From NCBI RefSeq assembly GCF_947488945.1, contig NZ_CANLBS010000020.1, positions 62,001 to 126,000 on the forward strand: a stretch of DNA of 64,000 bases, in the 5' to 3' direction. The stretch comes from an uncultured Streptomyces sp. Its GTDB lineage: Bacteria > Actinomycetota > Actinomycetes > Streptomycetales > Streptomycetaceae. Under the pieces are notes generated by a model. It saw only the letters and a program-made list of their open reading frames with translations. It made no database searches and was not told where the DNA came from. A program made the translations under genes and the position numbers. This document shows, piece after piece, positions 53,371 to 60,721 of this stretch (its first letter is position 1; each line of letters begins with the position of its first letter).

Positions 53371-53610
53371 TCAGCCGGTCCAGGGCCGCCGGCGGTTCTC
53401 CCGCTCCGGGTCGATGCCGCTGAGCCGCACCAGCGCCCCGTCGACCACGCCAGATGTGTCTCCTACGGCGAGGCCCGGCGCCTCGATCATGTCGGCAACC
53501 CCCTCCAGGTAGGTGACCAGCGTCTCGGATTCGTCATCAGCGGCCACGTGGTCGCGGGACCACCGGCCCATGAAGCCGCTGTCGGCGTCCAGGTACAAGC
53601 CCGAGGTGGT
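53371..53610 (-). pseudogene. Remnant of a SUKH (SMI1/KNR4)-like gene
   Basis: The minus frame ending at 53371 reads TSGLYLDADSGFMGRWSRDH, then ESETLVTYLEGVADMIEAPGLAVGD and VVDGALVRLSGIDPE. This looks like the C-terminal third of a SUKH-type immunity or SMI1/KNR4 protein. Upstream the frame loses family character, and no start or N-terminal half is found in other frames, so it is probably a decayed gene. The stretch 53190-53370 and the rest up to 53798 contain nothing else I can support. Confidence 0.45.
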
Positions 53611-53798
53611 GTCGGCCGCCCCCGGCAACAACGACGCACGGCCCGACCGCCTTTCGGGGTCCGGACGGTGCAAGCGGCCGCCGCTTCCGCCGGCACGTCG
53701 AGCGGGTGGGGCGGATCGGCGGTGCGGGCGCCGGACACCGGTCCGGTGGCCTCCCGGTCCGGCGCTCCGGCCCACGTGACCACCGGGCGCCCCGGACG

Positions 53799-54686
53799 TC
53801 ACCACGCTGCGCCGGCCCGGCGGCCGATGGTTGACGGTAGGGCGGCCGCGATGCGGTCGTCGGCCCGTGCCGATCGCAGCGTGATTCTCGTGACCCTCCG
53901 GTTGGCCGTGCTGACCTCGATCGTGGCGAGGGGGTGCCCTCCCGGAGCAATGAGATGTACCGCTCTGCCGTTGACGGTGAGTCTGCAAGCCGCCCGCACG
54001 CGATCGCGGAAGTGCACGGTCTCGGCGGCGATGTCGACGGCACCGACGACGGTGGTGCGGGCTCCGCGAGGGAGGAGTGCCGCGTCGGCGTCGCGGACGC
54101 TGTCGGGCGCGAGCAGCTGGATCATTCTGCGCGTGTCCCCGGTCCGGGCCGCTGTCAGGAAGGCTTCGACGATCTGCTGGTCCGGCCGGCTGTTCCGCTC
54201 CGCGACGTCCTGGGCGCCTTCGAGACGCTGCCGGGCCCTGCTGGCGTGCTTCCTGGCACCGGTCGCTGTCCCGCCCAGCACGTGCGCAACCTGGTCGAAC
54301 GGTACGGAGAACAGGTCATGCAGGACGTACGCGACGCGTTGGGACGGGGTCAACTGGTTCAGCAGGACCATGAGCGCGCGGGAGACGTCTTCCGCGCGGA
54401 GGATCGCTTCGTCCGCAGCCAGTTGCGCCGCCGGGACGGCGTCCGCGAGCAGAGGGACTTCGCCGCGGCGGCGTCGGGCACGCAGCTCGTCCCAGCAGAT
54501 TCTGGCGGTGACGGTGGTGAGCCAGGCTGACGGGTTCTCGATCGATGGCGCGGATCGTGCGGCCGTGACCCGCAACCATGCTGTCTGGACGGCGTCTTGG
54601 GCGTCGTGGGCCGAGCCGAGCAGGCGGTGGGCAGCCGACAGCAGATGCGGTCGTGCGGTCTCGAATTCCTCGACCGTGATCGGCAT
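53799..54686 (-). CDS. ECF sigma factor with SnoaL-like C-terminal domain
   Basis: A 295-residue sigma factor. Region 2 is in RPHLLSAAHRLLGSAHDAQDAVQTAWLRV and region 4 in TPSQRVAYVLHDLFSVPFDQVAHVLGGTATGARKHASRARQRL. About 110 further residues form a SnoaL/NTF2-like domain. This is the ECF41/ECF56 plan, where the tail replaces a separate anti-sigma factor. The ECF41 hallmarks WLPEPL, DGGGK and NPDKL are not seen, so it may be ECF56-like. The ATG at 54686 follows AAAGGTG. A divergent DoxX gene is the likely target. Confidence 0.88.
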   Translation of the reverse strand: MPITVEEFETARPHLLSAAHRLLGSAHDAQDAVQTAWLRVTAARSAPSIENPSAWLTTVTARICWDELRARRRRGEVPLLADAVPAAQLAADEAILRAEDVSRALMVLLNQLTPSQRVAYVLHDLFSVPFDQVAHVLGGTATGARKHASRARQRLEGAQDVAERNSRPDQQIVEAFLTAARTGDTRRMIQLLAPDSVRDADAALLPRGARTTVVGAVDIAAETVHFRDRVRAACRLTVNGRAVHLIAPGGHPLATIEVSTANRRVTRITLRSARADDRIAAALPSTIGRRAGAAW

Positions 54687-54689
54687 GGG

Positions 54690-54716
54690 TGTCACCTTTC
54701 GAGGCTGGCGAACGTC
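54690..54716 (+). promoter_or_regulatory. Candidate ECF-type promoter facing the DoxX gene
   Basis: TGTCACC (54690-54696), 16 bases, then CGTC (54713-54716) resembles the TGTCACA-N15/16-CGTC promoter of ECF41-type sigma factors. It reads toward the DoxX gene and overlaps the complement of the sigma gene's ribosome site. The gap 54687-54988 otherwise holds only the frame at 54771. Confidence 0.45.
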
Positions 54717-54770
54717 AGGACGGTCGGTGCAACCCATTCCCTGTTCGCAACCCGAGGAGATGACGACGTC

Positions 54771-54992
54771 ATGAGCCTACCGATGGTGCGGTTCCGCGCC
54801 GACAGCGGCACGGCAGAGGTCCGGTCGCACGGAGTGAGGGTGTTCGCCTCCCTCCGGACGGTCTTGCCCCCGGGGCGGGCCCACACGGCGGGGCTGCCGC
54901 AAGCCGCTCGGCCGCGAGACCTGATCGGCCGAGCCGTGGGAGCACCTGTTCCGGCGGAGCCGTTCACCGTCGGGGGGTCGTACGACTCGTGA
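54771..54992 (+). CDS. Possible 73-residue protein upstream of DoxX
   Basis: An ATG preceded by GAGGAG (11 bases) opens a frame whose TGA overlaps the DoxX GTG (GTGA). Third-position GC is about 85 percent, which is coding-like for this genome. I recognise no domain; it could be a short coupled gene, a degraded enzyme end, or a chance frame. Confidence 0.35.
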   Translation: MSLPMVRFRADSGTAEVRSHGVRVFASLRTVLPPGRAHTAGLPQAARPRDLIGRAVGAPVPAEPFTVGGSYDS

Positions 54993-55342
54993 GCTCCGTA
55001 CTGATCATCGCCACTGTCGGGTGCGTCGTCGCGAACGGGTTCATCGCGATCGCCGACTACGCGAAGGCACCGTTCGTGCTGGCGAACTCCGCAGAGGTTC
55101 GGCTCCCCCCGGCCGCGGTGCCGTACCTGGCCACCGCCAAACTCCTGGGCGCCGCCGGCCTTCTCCTGGGGCTTCTCGGGGTCCCCCGGGTGGGTCTGGC
55201 GGCAGGAATCGGCTTGACCGCGTTCTTCGTCGGCGCGGTGGTGGCGCACGTCCGCGCGCGGGTCTTCCACAACATCGCCTTCCCGTGCGGCTACCTGCTG
55301 CTGGCAGTCGCCGGCACCGGCTTCTTCGTGGGCGAGGTATGA
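54989..55342 (+). CDS. DoxX-like membrane protein
   Basis: A 117-residue protein with four hydrophobic segments (SVLIIATVGCVVANGFIAIADY; LATAKLLGAAGLLLGLLG; VGLAAGIGLTAFFVGAVVAHVRAR; NIAFPCGYLLLAVAGTGFFVG), the small DoxX/DoxD-like fold linked to redox stress. DoxX-type and carboxymuconolactone-decarboxylase genes commonly sit beside ECF41/ECF56 sigma factors. The GTG lacks a strong ribosome site, so translation may be coupled to the upstream frame. Confidence 0.82.
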   Translation: MSSVLIIATVGCVVANGFIAIADYAKAPFVLANSAEVRLPPAAVPYLATAKLLGAAGLLLGLLGVPRVGLAAGIGLTAFFVGAVVAHVRARVFHNIAFPCGYLLLAVAGTGFFVGEV

Positions 55343-55546
55343 CCCACGCCGGCGCACCCCCTCTCGCCGGGAGGCCGCGCCCGCCGATCGGGCGCCGAAA
55401 CATCACCCGTGTGGAGAGGAGCATCACCGACGACGGTGCCTGCTACCGCGCAGACGCCTTCGGGCTCGCGTCGCCCGGCGCGAAGCACGAGGCGGGGAGC
55501 CGGCGAGCACAACGACCGCCACCACCCCCACGCCGCTGTCGGCGGC

Positions 55547-55573
55547 GGGCCGCCCGCCGTGGGCGGGCGGCCC
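55547..55573. terminator. Perfect 12-bp hairpin between convergent genes
   Basis: GGGCCGCCCGCC and GGCGGGCGGCCC pair exactly around GTG in the gap between the DoxX gene and the convergent DUF4232 gene. The rest of the gap (55343-55601) is empty. Confidence 0.75.
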
Positions 55574-55601
55574 ACGCGTCGCCGCTTCACGGCCTCATCG
55601 G

Positions 55602-56309
55602 CTAGAAGTCGTCGGCGCCGTTGCGGAGTTCCGGGGTCCAGTAGCCGGTGAGGGCCCGTGCCGGATCGACCGCGACGCCGTCGCCGCCGGGAGCGGTGAC
55701 GGCGATGACCGTGTCGTCGTCGCCCTCCAGCGTCAGGGAGAACGCCGAGACGGGTTCGTTCTCCTCGTCGACCCCGCCGTCGGACAGCTTCACCAGGGCG
55801 TACGCAGGCGCGCCCGGCGCGAGCACGACCGGGGTGGCCGGCTTGCTCTTGGCCACCGCCGGTGCGTCCTGCTTGTGGCTCTCCAGGAACTGGAGGTGCG
55901 GGTAGCCCGCCAGCCGGCAGGAGCGTGCGGAGGTGTTCTTGGCCGTGAGGACGAGGTGGGTGTAGGGCGGACCGTCCTGCTTCGCCGCGGTGACGTCCAC
56001 GTCCCCGGCGGTGCACACCGGGGCGGTCGTGCCCGCCCGCGTCCCCTTCGTGCCGGTCGACGCCGCGGTCTCCCCTCCGGTGGAGGCCGCGCTGCCCGTC
56101 GTGTCCTTCGCCGCCGCCGAGGGCTCGGCGTCGGACGCGTCCGCCGCGTCGGACGTAGGGGCGTTCTCGCCGCCGGTCGTGCCCGGCGAGGAGGCCGCCG
56201 CGGCGGCCGGCCCGGAGTCCCCTTCGGCCTGGCAGGCGGTGAGGGACAGGACGAGGGCCGTGCCCGCGACGGCGAGCATCAGCGGGCGGCGCGTGGTGTG
56301 CAGGTTCAT
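55602..56309 (-). CDS. DUF4232-domain lipoprotein
   Basis: A 235-residue exported lipoprotein. The signal (RRPLMLAVAGTALVLSLTACQAE) ends in a lipobox. A Ser/Thr/Ala-rich spacer of about 75 residues leads to the DUF4232 domain: CTAGDVDVTAAKQDG, YTHLVLTAKNTSARSCRLAGYPHLQFL and APGAPAYALVKLSDGG. Two conserved cysteines probably form a disulfide. Function unknown; such proteins are common on Streptomyces cell surfaces. The ATG at 56309 follows GGGGGAACCTCC. Confidence 0.9.
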   Translation of the reverse strand: MNLHTTRRPLMLAVAGTALVLSLTACQAEGDSGPAAAAASSPGTTGGENAPTSDAADASDAEPSAAAKDTTGSAASTGGETAASTGTKGTRAGTTAPVCTAGDVDVTAAKQDGPPYTHLVLTAKNTSARSCRLAGYPHLQFLESHKQDAPAVAKSKPATPVVLAPGAPAYALVKLSDGGVDEENEPVSAFSLTLEGDDDTVIAVTAPGGDGVAVDPARALTGYWTPELRNGADDF

Positions 56310-56683
56310 GGAGGTTCCCCCGTGGGTGGTTCGGGACCGCGGCTCGAAAGTGCCGTCGGCCCGTGGGTCGTCGTGCTGCGTGGGCGTGCTGAGCGGTGGA
56401 GGGGTGCGTCGGTCTTCCCGTGTCGAGGGCTGGGCGCGTACGCGGCCGTGGCCGGTCCGTGGCCGCCCCCGGTTCCGCGCCGGCTCCGTCACCGCCGCGG
56501 ATCCGTTCACCGCGGTGGCGCCTCGACCGGATCGCGTGCACCGGGTGAGGCACCCCGCGTCCGCCCTCAGTCGATCACTTCCGGGCGCGGCCTCCCAGGC
56601 GGTTCTCCCGGCAGAAGTACCGTCCCGCATACTTCTGCCGGGGGGCCCGCATCCGTACGGGCCGGACGACGGGGGACGCCACG
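56310..56683. other. Divergent intergenic region, DUF4232 versus STAND regulator
   Basis: These 374 bases contain the perfect inverted repeat at 56607-56642 and a GGGGGA ribosome site for the STAND gene. No gene is supported. Confidence 0.6.
56607..56642. promoter_or_regulatory. Perfect 13-bp inverted repeat upstream of the STAND regulator
   Basis: CCCGGCAGAAGTA (56607-56619) and TACTTCTGCCGGG (56630-56642) are exact complements with a 10-base spacer. The repeat ends 41 bases before the GTG start. It could be the binding site of the HTH domain encoded just downstream. Confidence 0.7.
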
Positions 56684-58990
56684 GTGCGCGTCGGCACGCC
56701 TGCGACGGGGGACTTCGGACAGCGGTTGCGTCTGCTGCGGACCGCGGCCGGGCTGAGCCAGGAGGCGCTGTCGGACGCCGCCGGAGTGAGCGTCCGGGCG
56801 CTGGCCGACATGGAGCGCGGGCGTACCCGCGGCCCGCAGCGCGGCACGGTCCGGGCGCTGGCCGAAGCGCTGGACCTTGACGAGGAGGGGGCGGCGGACC
56901 TGGAGAAATCCGCCGCCGCGGGCCGCCCCCGTCCTCGGACGGCTGCCGGACCGCCCTCTCACGTCGCCCTGGCGCTGCCGCGCGACATCCCCGACTTCAC
57001 GGCGCGGGGCCCCGCGCTCGCCCGGCTGCTGGAGCTGGTGCGCGGTCCGCGTCCCGGCCTGCCCGGTGTCACCGTGGTCGCCGGGCAACCGGGCCTGGGC
57101 AAGACCGCGTTCGCGGTGCACGCGGCCCACCTCCTCGCCCCGGACTTCCCCGACGGGCGGTTCGCCCTCGACCTGCACGGCATGGAGCCCGAACCGGTCA
57201 CGGTCCGGGACGCGTTGGCCCGGCTGCTGGCCGCGGTGGGGGTGGCGGACGCCACGATTCCGGCCGGCACCGACGACCGGGCGGGGCTGTGGCGGTCGCT
57301 GACCGCCGACCGGCGTCTGCTGCTCCTGCTGGACAACGCCGCCGACGAGGACCAGGTCAGGCCGCTGCTGCCCGGCACCGGCCCTTCCTGGGCCCTCGTC
57401 ACCAGCCGTCAGTCGCTGGCGGGGCTGGAGTCGGTCCACCGCAGCGACCTGGCCCTGCTGCGGCGGGAGGAGTCGGTGGAGCTCCTGGCGCAGATCGTCG
57501 GTCAGGGGCGCGTCGCGGCGGAGGCGCAGGCCGCGCGCGACCTCGCCGACCTGTGCGGGCACCTGCCGCTGGCCGTCCGGATCGCCGGCCAGCGACTCCT
57601 CAGCCGGCCGCACGAGCGCCTGGCGAAGCTCGTCGTCCGCCTCGCCGCCGAGGGCCGCCGACTGGACGGACTCCGGGCGGGCAGTCTGGGCGTACGCGCC
57701 GCCTTCGCACTCTCCTACCGTCAACTCCCGCCCGCCTCGCAGCTCTTCCTGCGGCGCGCCTCGCTGGCCGCCGGAGGGGACTTCGGACCCGAGACCGGCG
57801 CGCTGCTCACCGGTCTGTCGTACGAGGAGGCGGTCGTGCGCGCCGAGGAGCTGACCGACGCGGGGCTGTTGCAGAGCGACGCCGTCGAGGAGCGCTACCG
57901 GTTCCACGATCTGCTCAAGCTCTACGCGGCCGAGCAGCTCGCCGCCGAGGACGTCCCCGGAGCGCGGGACGCGGCCCTGGACCGGACGGCGCGGTGGATG
58001 GTGCGCCGGGCCACCGCCGCCGCACTGCACTTCGACGCCGACCACCTCGGGAACACGCCCCCCGGCGACCCGGATCCAGCGTCGGCGCCGGTCGGCCGGG
58101 AGGAGGCGCGGGCCTGGCTGGAGGCGGAACGCGCCCAGTGGGTCGCGGCGCTGGGCCGCGCCCTCGACATCGGGCTATACCGGGAGGTGCTGGACGCGGC
58201 GGAGGCGATGCACTGGTTCTCCGACCTCAACCAGCACTGGGAGCAGTGGGTGGAGGTGTTCCGGTGCTCCTCCGCAGCGGCCCGCCTGCTGGGCGGCGGA
58301 CGGGAGGAGGCGGTCCACCTCAACTACCTCGCCTGGGCCTACAACATGTGCGTCCACGACCCCCGTGCCGCGCTGAGGACCGCCGACGCCGCCCTCGCGG
58401 CGGCCCGCGCGTGCGAGGACGGCCTCCAGGAGGGATGGGCCCTCGGGTACGGCGCGGGCGCGCTCCAGCGGATGGGCCGGTCGGAGGAGGCCCACGGCCG
58501 CCTGCGGGAAGCGGCCCGTTGCCTCGCCTCCGTGGATTGTGCCCACGCCCGGCTGGCCGAGCTGACGATCCTCAACACCCTCGGCACCCTGCTGCGCCAG
58601 ACCGGCCGGGCCGAGGAGGCCCTAGGCATCCATCGCCGCGCCGAACGGATCTGCCGCGCGGGGGTGCCCGGCCGGCCGGACGAACTGATCGGGCTGTACC
58701 TCGCGTTCGTGCTGCAGCAGCTCGGCAACGACCTCGCGGCCCTCGGCCGCGGCGCCGAGGCCGAGCCGCCGCTGCGGCATGCCCTCACCGCCTTCGAGGC
58801 GGCGCACATGCCGGTGTGGGCCGCGTCGGCGCGCCTCGACCTCGGTCATGTGCTGAAGGCCCTCGGGCATTCCGAGACCCGGCAGACCCTGCTCGCGGCA
58901 CGCGAGGCGCTCGCCGCGCTCAGCAGTCCCCGGCGGGAGGAGGCCGCCGCCGCGCTCGCCGCACTCGACCGAGCGTCCGACGTTTCCTGA
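56684..58990 (+). CDS. HTH-STAND-TPR regulator (AfsR/NB-ARC-like)
   Basis: A 768-residue signalling regulator. An XRE-type HTH spans about 8-65 (FGQRLRLLRTAAGLSQEALSDAAGVSVRALADMERGRTRGPQ). The NB-ARC ATPase has Walker A VVAGQPGLGKTAF (near 130), Walker B LLLLLDNAAD (near 210) and PLAVRIAGQRLL. A winged-helix section (SYRQLPPASQLFLRR...EERYRFHDLLKLYAAEQ) and TPR-like helices (about 480-760) follow. Such proteins sense a ligand through the repeats and bind DNA when nucleotide-loaded. The GTG at 56684 follows GGGGGA. It has no SARP-type activation domain. Confidence 0.92.
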   Translation: MRVGTPATGDFGQRLRLLRTAAGLSQEALSDAAGVSVRALADMERGRTRGPQRGTVRALAEALDLDEEGAADLEKSAAAGRPRPRTAAGPPSHVALALPRDIPDFTARGPALARLLELVRGPRPGLPGVTVVAGQPGLGKTAFAVHAAHLLAPDFPDGRFALDLHGMEPEPVTVRDALARLLAAVGVADATIPAGTDDRAGLWRSLTADRRLLLLLDNAADEDQVRPLLPGTGPSWALVTSRQSLAGLESVHRSDLALLRREESVELLAQIVGQGRVAAEAQAARDLADLCGHLPLAVRIAGQRLLSRPHERLAKLVVRLAAEGRRLDGLRAGSLGVRAAFALSYRQLPPASQLFLRRASLAAGGDFGPETGALLTGLSYEEAVVRAEELTDAGLLQSDAVEERYRFHDLLKLYAAEQLAAEDVPGARDAALDRTARWMVRRATAAALHFDADHLGNTPPGDPDPASAPVGREEARAWLEAERAQWVAALGRALDIGLYREVLDAAEAMHWFSDLNQHWEQWVEVFRCSSAAARLLGGGREEAVHLNYLAWAYNMCVHDPRAALRTADAALAAARACEDGLQEGWALGYGAGALQRMGRSEEAHGRLREAARCLASVDCAHARLAELTILNTLGTLLRQTGRAEEALGIHRRAERICRAGVPGRPDELIGLYLAFVLQQLGNDLAALGRGAEAEPPLRHALTAFEAAHMPVWAASARLDLGHVLKALGHSETRQTLLAAREALAALSSPRREEAAAALAALDRASDVS

Positions 58991-59075
58991 GGGAACCGCG
59001 CCCACCTGCGGGTTTCCCGGTAGGGTCGCGGCCCGACGGTGTCAGAAAGCCGTCGTCACGAGGGAGTTGCCACGC

Positions 59076-60569
59076 ATGCCTACGCCTCAGGACATCTGGG
59101 ACGCCGCCGATCTGCCCGCACGGCGGCTCGCCGGGGTGGCCCTGAATCCGTCCTCGTCACCGGACGTGCTGCTGCGCCTGCTCGCCGACGGTCCGCCGGC
59201 GGTGCGGATGGTGCTGTGCCGGGACCGCGTCCTGCCCGACACGGTGGTGGAGGCCGTGCTCAGGCATCCCGACACCCGCACCCGCTCGTTCTTCGCCCGC
59301 AACCCGCACGTCGATCCCGCCCAGCGGGCCCGCCTGGTCGACGATCCGGAGTGGCTCGTCCGCGCCCACCTCGCCGAGGCTCCCAAGGTGCCGGGCGGGG
59401 GCAGGCCCGCACCGCTGCCGGACGACGTGGTCGTCCACATGATGCTCACGTACGAGGGGGACCTTCTCGGCGGCCCGCTCTACGAGCAGATGTCCCCCGG
59501 GCTGTACCGAGGCCTGGCCACCCATCCGGTCGCCGGGGTCCGCCGTTGGGGGGTGGGGTTCTGGAGCGGGCTGCCCGCCGTCACACGGACCGCCCTGCTG
59601 GCGGACACCGACGAAGAGGTCAGGAAGCGGGCGCGGGCGCATCTGCGGAGCGAGGACCCGGCGTGGGTGGAGCGGGAACTGCCCGCCCGTGCGTGCCACG
59701 CGCGCCTGCACATGCTGATGCACCAGGCCCTCAGCAGAACGGTCGTGGACAGCGTCCTCACCGCCCCGGTCGCCGAGAGGGAGCGGCACGTGATCGCCGG
59801 TAACCCGACGCTGCCCCACGACGTGGTGGTCCTCCTGTCCGCCGATCCCGACCCGGCGGTACGCGAGGCCGTCGCGCACCGCCCGGATCTCCGGGCCGAC
59901 GAGCGCCGGACGCTCGCCACCGATCCCGACCCCCGGGTCCGGCTCGCGCTGTCCGTGCATCCGGCGCTGAGCGAGCAGGAACGGGCCGCCGTCGACTACG
60001 CCATACCGGCGGACAACGGCGTTTACTGGTGGCCCGTGTCCCCCCTCCCCCGGGATCCCCACGAGGTCCGCCGGGACGCCGACTCCGCCCACCCGCTGCT
60101 GCGCCGCAGTGCGGCCCGGGACCGCTTCCTGCCGCCCGACCTCGTGGAGCGGCTGGCCGCCGACGACGATCCCGGCGTACGCGCTCTGCTGGCCCACATC
60201 CATCCGGACGCCCCCTCCGCGCTGCTGCTGCGGGTCTTCGTGGAGCACGACGGCGCGGACCGCGCACGCCTGATCACCCGGCCGAACTTCCCCACCACCG
60301 GTCTGTCGGTCTTCGCCGACCACGACGACCCCGAGGTCCGGGCCCTGGCCGCCCGCGATCCCCGTACCGCCCCTGCCACCGTGGAGCGCCTGACCCGCGA
60401 CACGGACCCCGCCGTGCGGGCCGCACTGGCGCGCCACCCGGCTCTTCCGCGGGCGCGGCTGACGGAGCTGCTCGCCGACGAGGAACTGGCCCACCCCGCC
60501 GCGGCGAACCCGGCGTTGGATCCCGAGGTGATCGAACGGCTGGTGTCGACGGGCGGCGCGTGGGCATGA
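59076..60569 (+). CDS. LRV (leucine-rich repeat variant) protein
   Basis: A 497-residue all-helical protein made of about a dozen imperfect 23-25-residue repeats of the type PDVLLRLLADGPPAVRMVLCRD, TRTRSFFARNPHV and PEVRALAARDPRTAPATVERLTRDTDPAVRAALARHP. This is the LRV/HEAT-like solenoid found in many Streptomyces proteins of unknown role, thought to bind proteins. The ATG at 59076 (AGGGAG nine bases upstream) is preferred over an in-frame TTG at 59067. It lies 85 bases after the STAND gene and may be co-transcribed with it. Confidence 0.87.
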   Translation: MPTPQDIWDAADLPARRLAGVALNPSSSPDVLLRLLADGPPAVRMVLCRDRVLPDTVVEAVLRHPDTRTRSFFARNPHVDPAQRARLVDDPEWLVRAHLAEAPKVPGGGRPAPLPDDVVVHMMLTYEGDLLGGPLYEQMSPGLYRGLATHPVAGVRRWGVGFWSGLPAVTRTALLADTDEEVRKRARAHLRSEDPAWVERELPARACHARLHMLMHQALSRTVVDSVLTAPVAERERHVIAGNPTLPHDVVVLLSADPDPAVREAVAHRPDLRADERRTLATDPDPRVRLALSVHPALSEQERAAVDYAIPADNGVYWWPVSPLPRDPHEVRRDADSAHPLLRRSAARDRFLPPDLVERLAADDDPGVRALLAHIHPDAPSALLLRVFVEHDGADRARLITRPNFPTTGLSVFADHDDPEVRALAARDPRTAPATVERLTRDTDPAVRAALARHPALPRARLTELLADEELAHPAAANPALDPEVIERLVSTGGAWA

Positions 60570-60721
60570 CCGCCGACGCGGCGCGGCGCAAGGCCCCGTC
60601 CCGGCAGTGGCTCTCCCCGGAGACTCCCCGGGGGACCTGCCGTCGCACGGGCGGCGGCCGGGACACGACCGTCCGCGGCCGCCGCCTCGCCGGCGCATCC
60701 GGTACGTCGCTCCCGGTCCGG

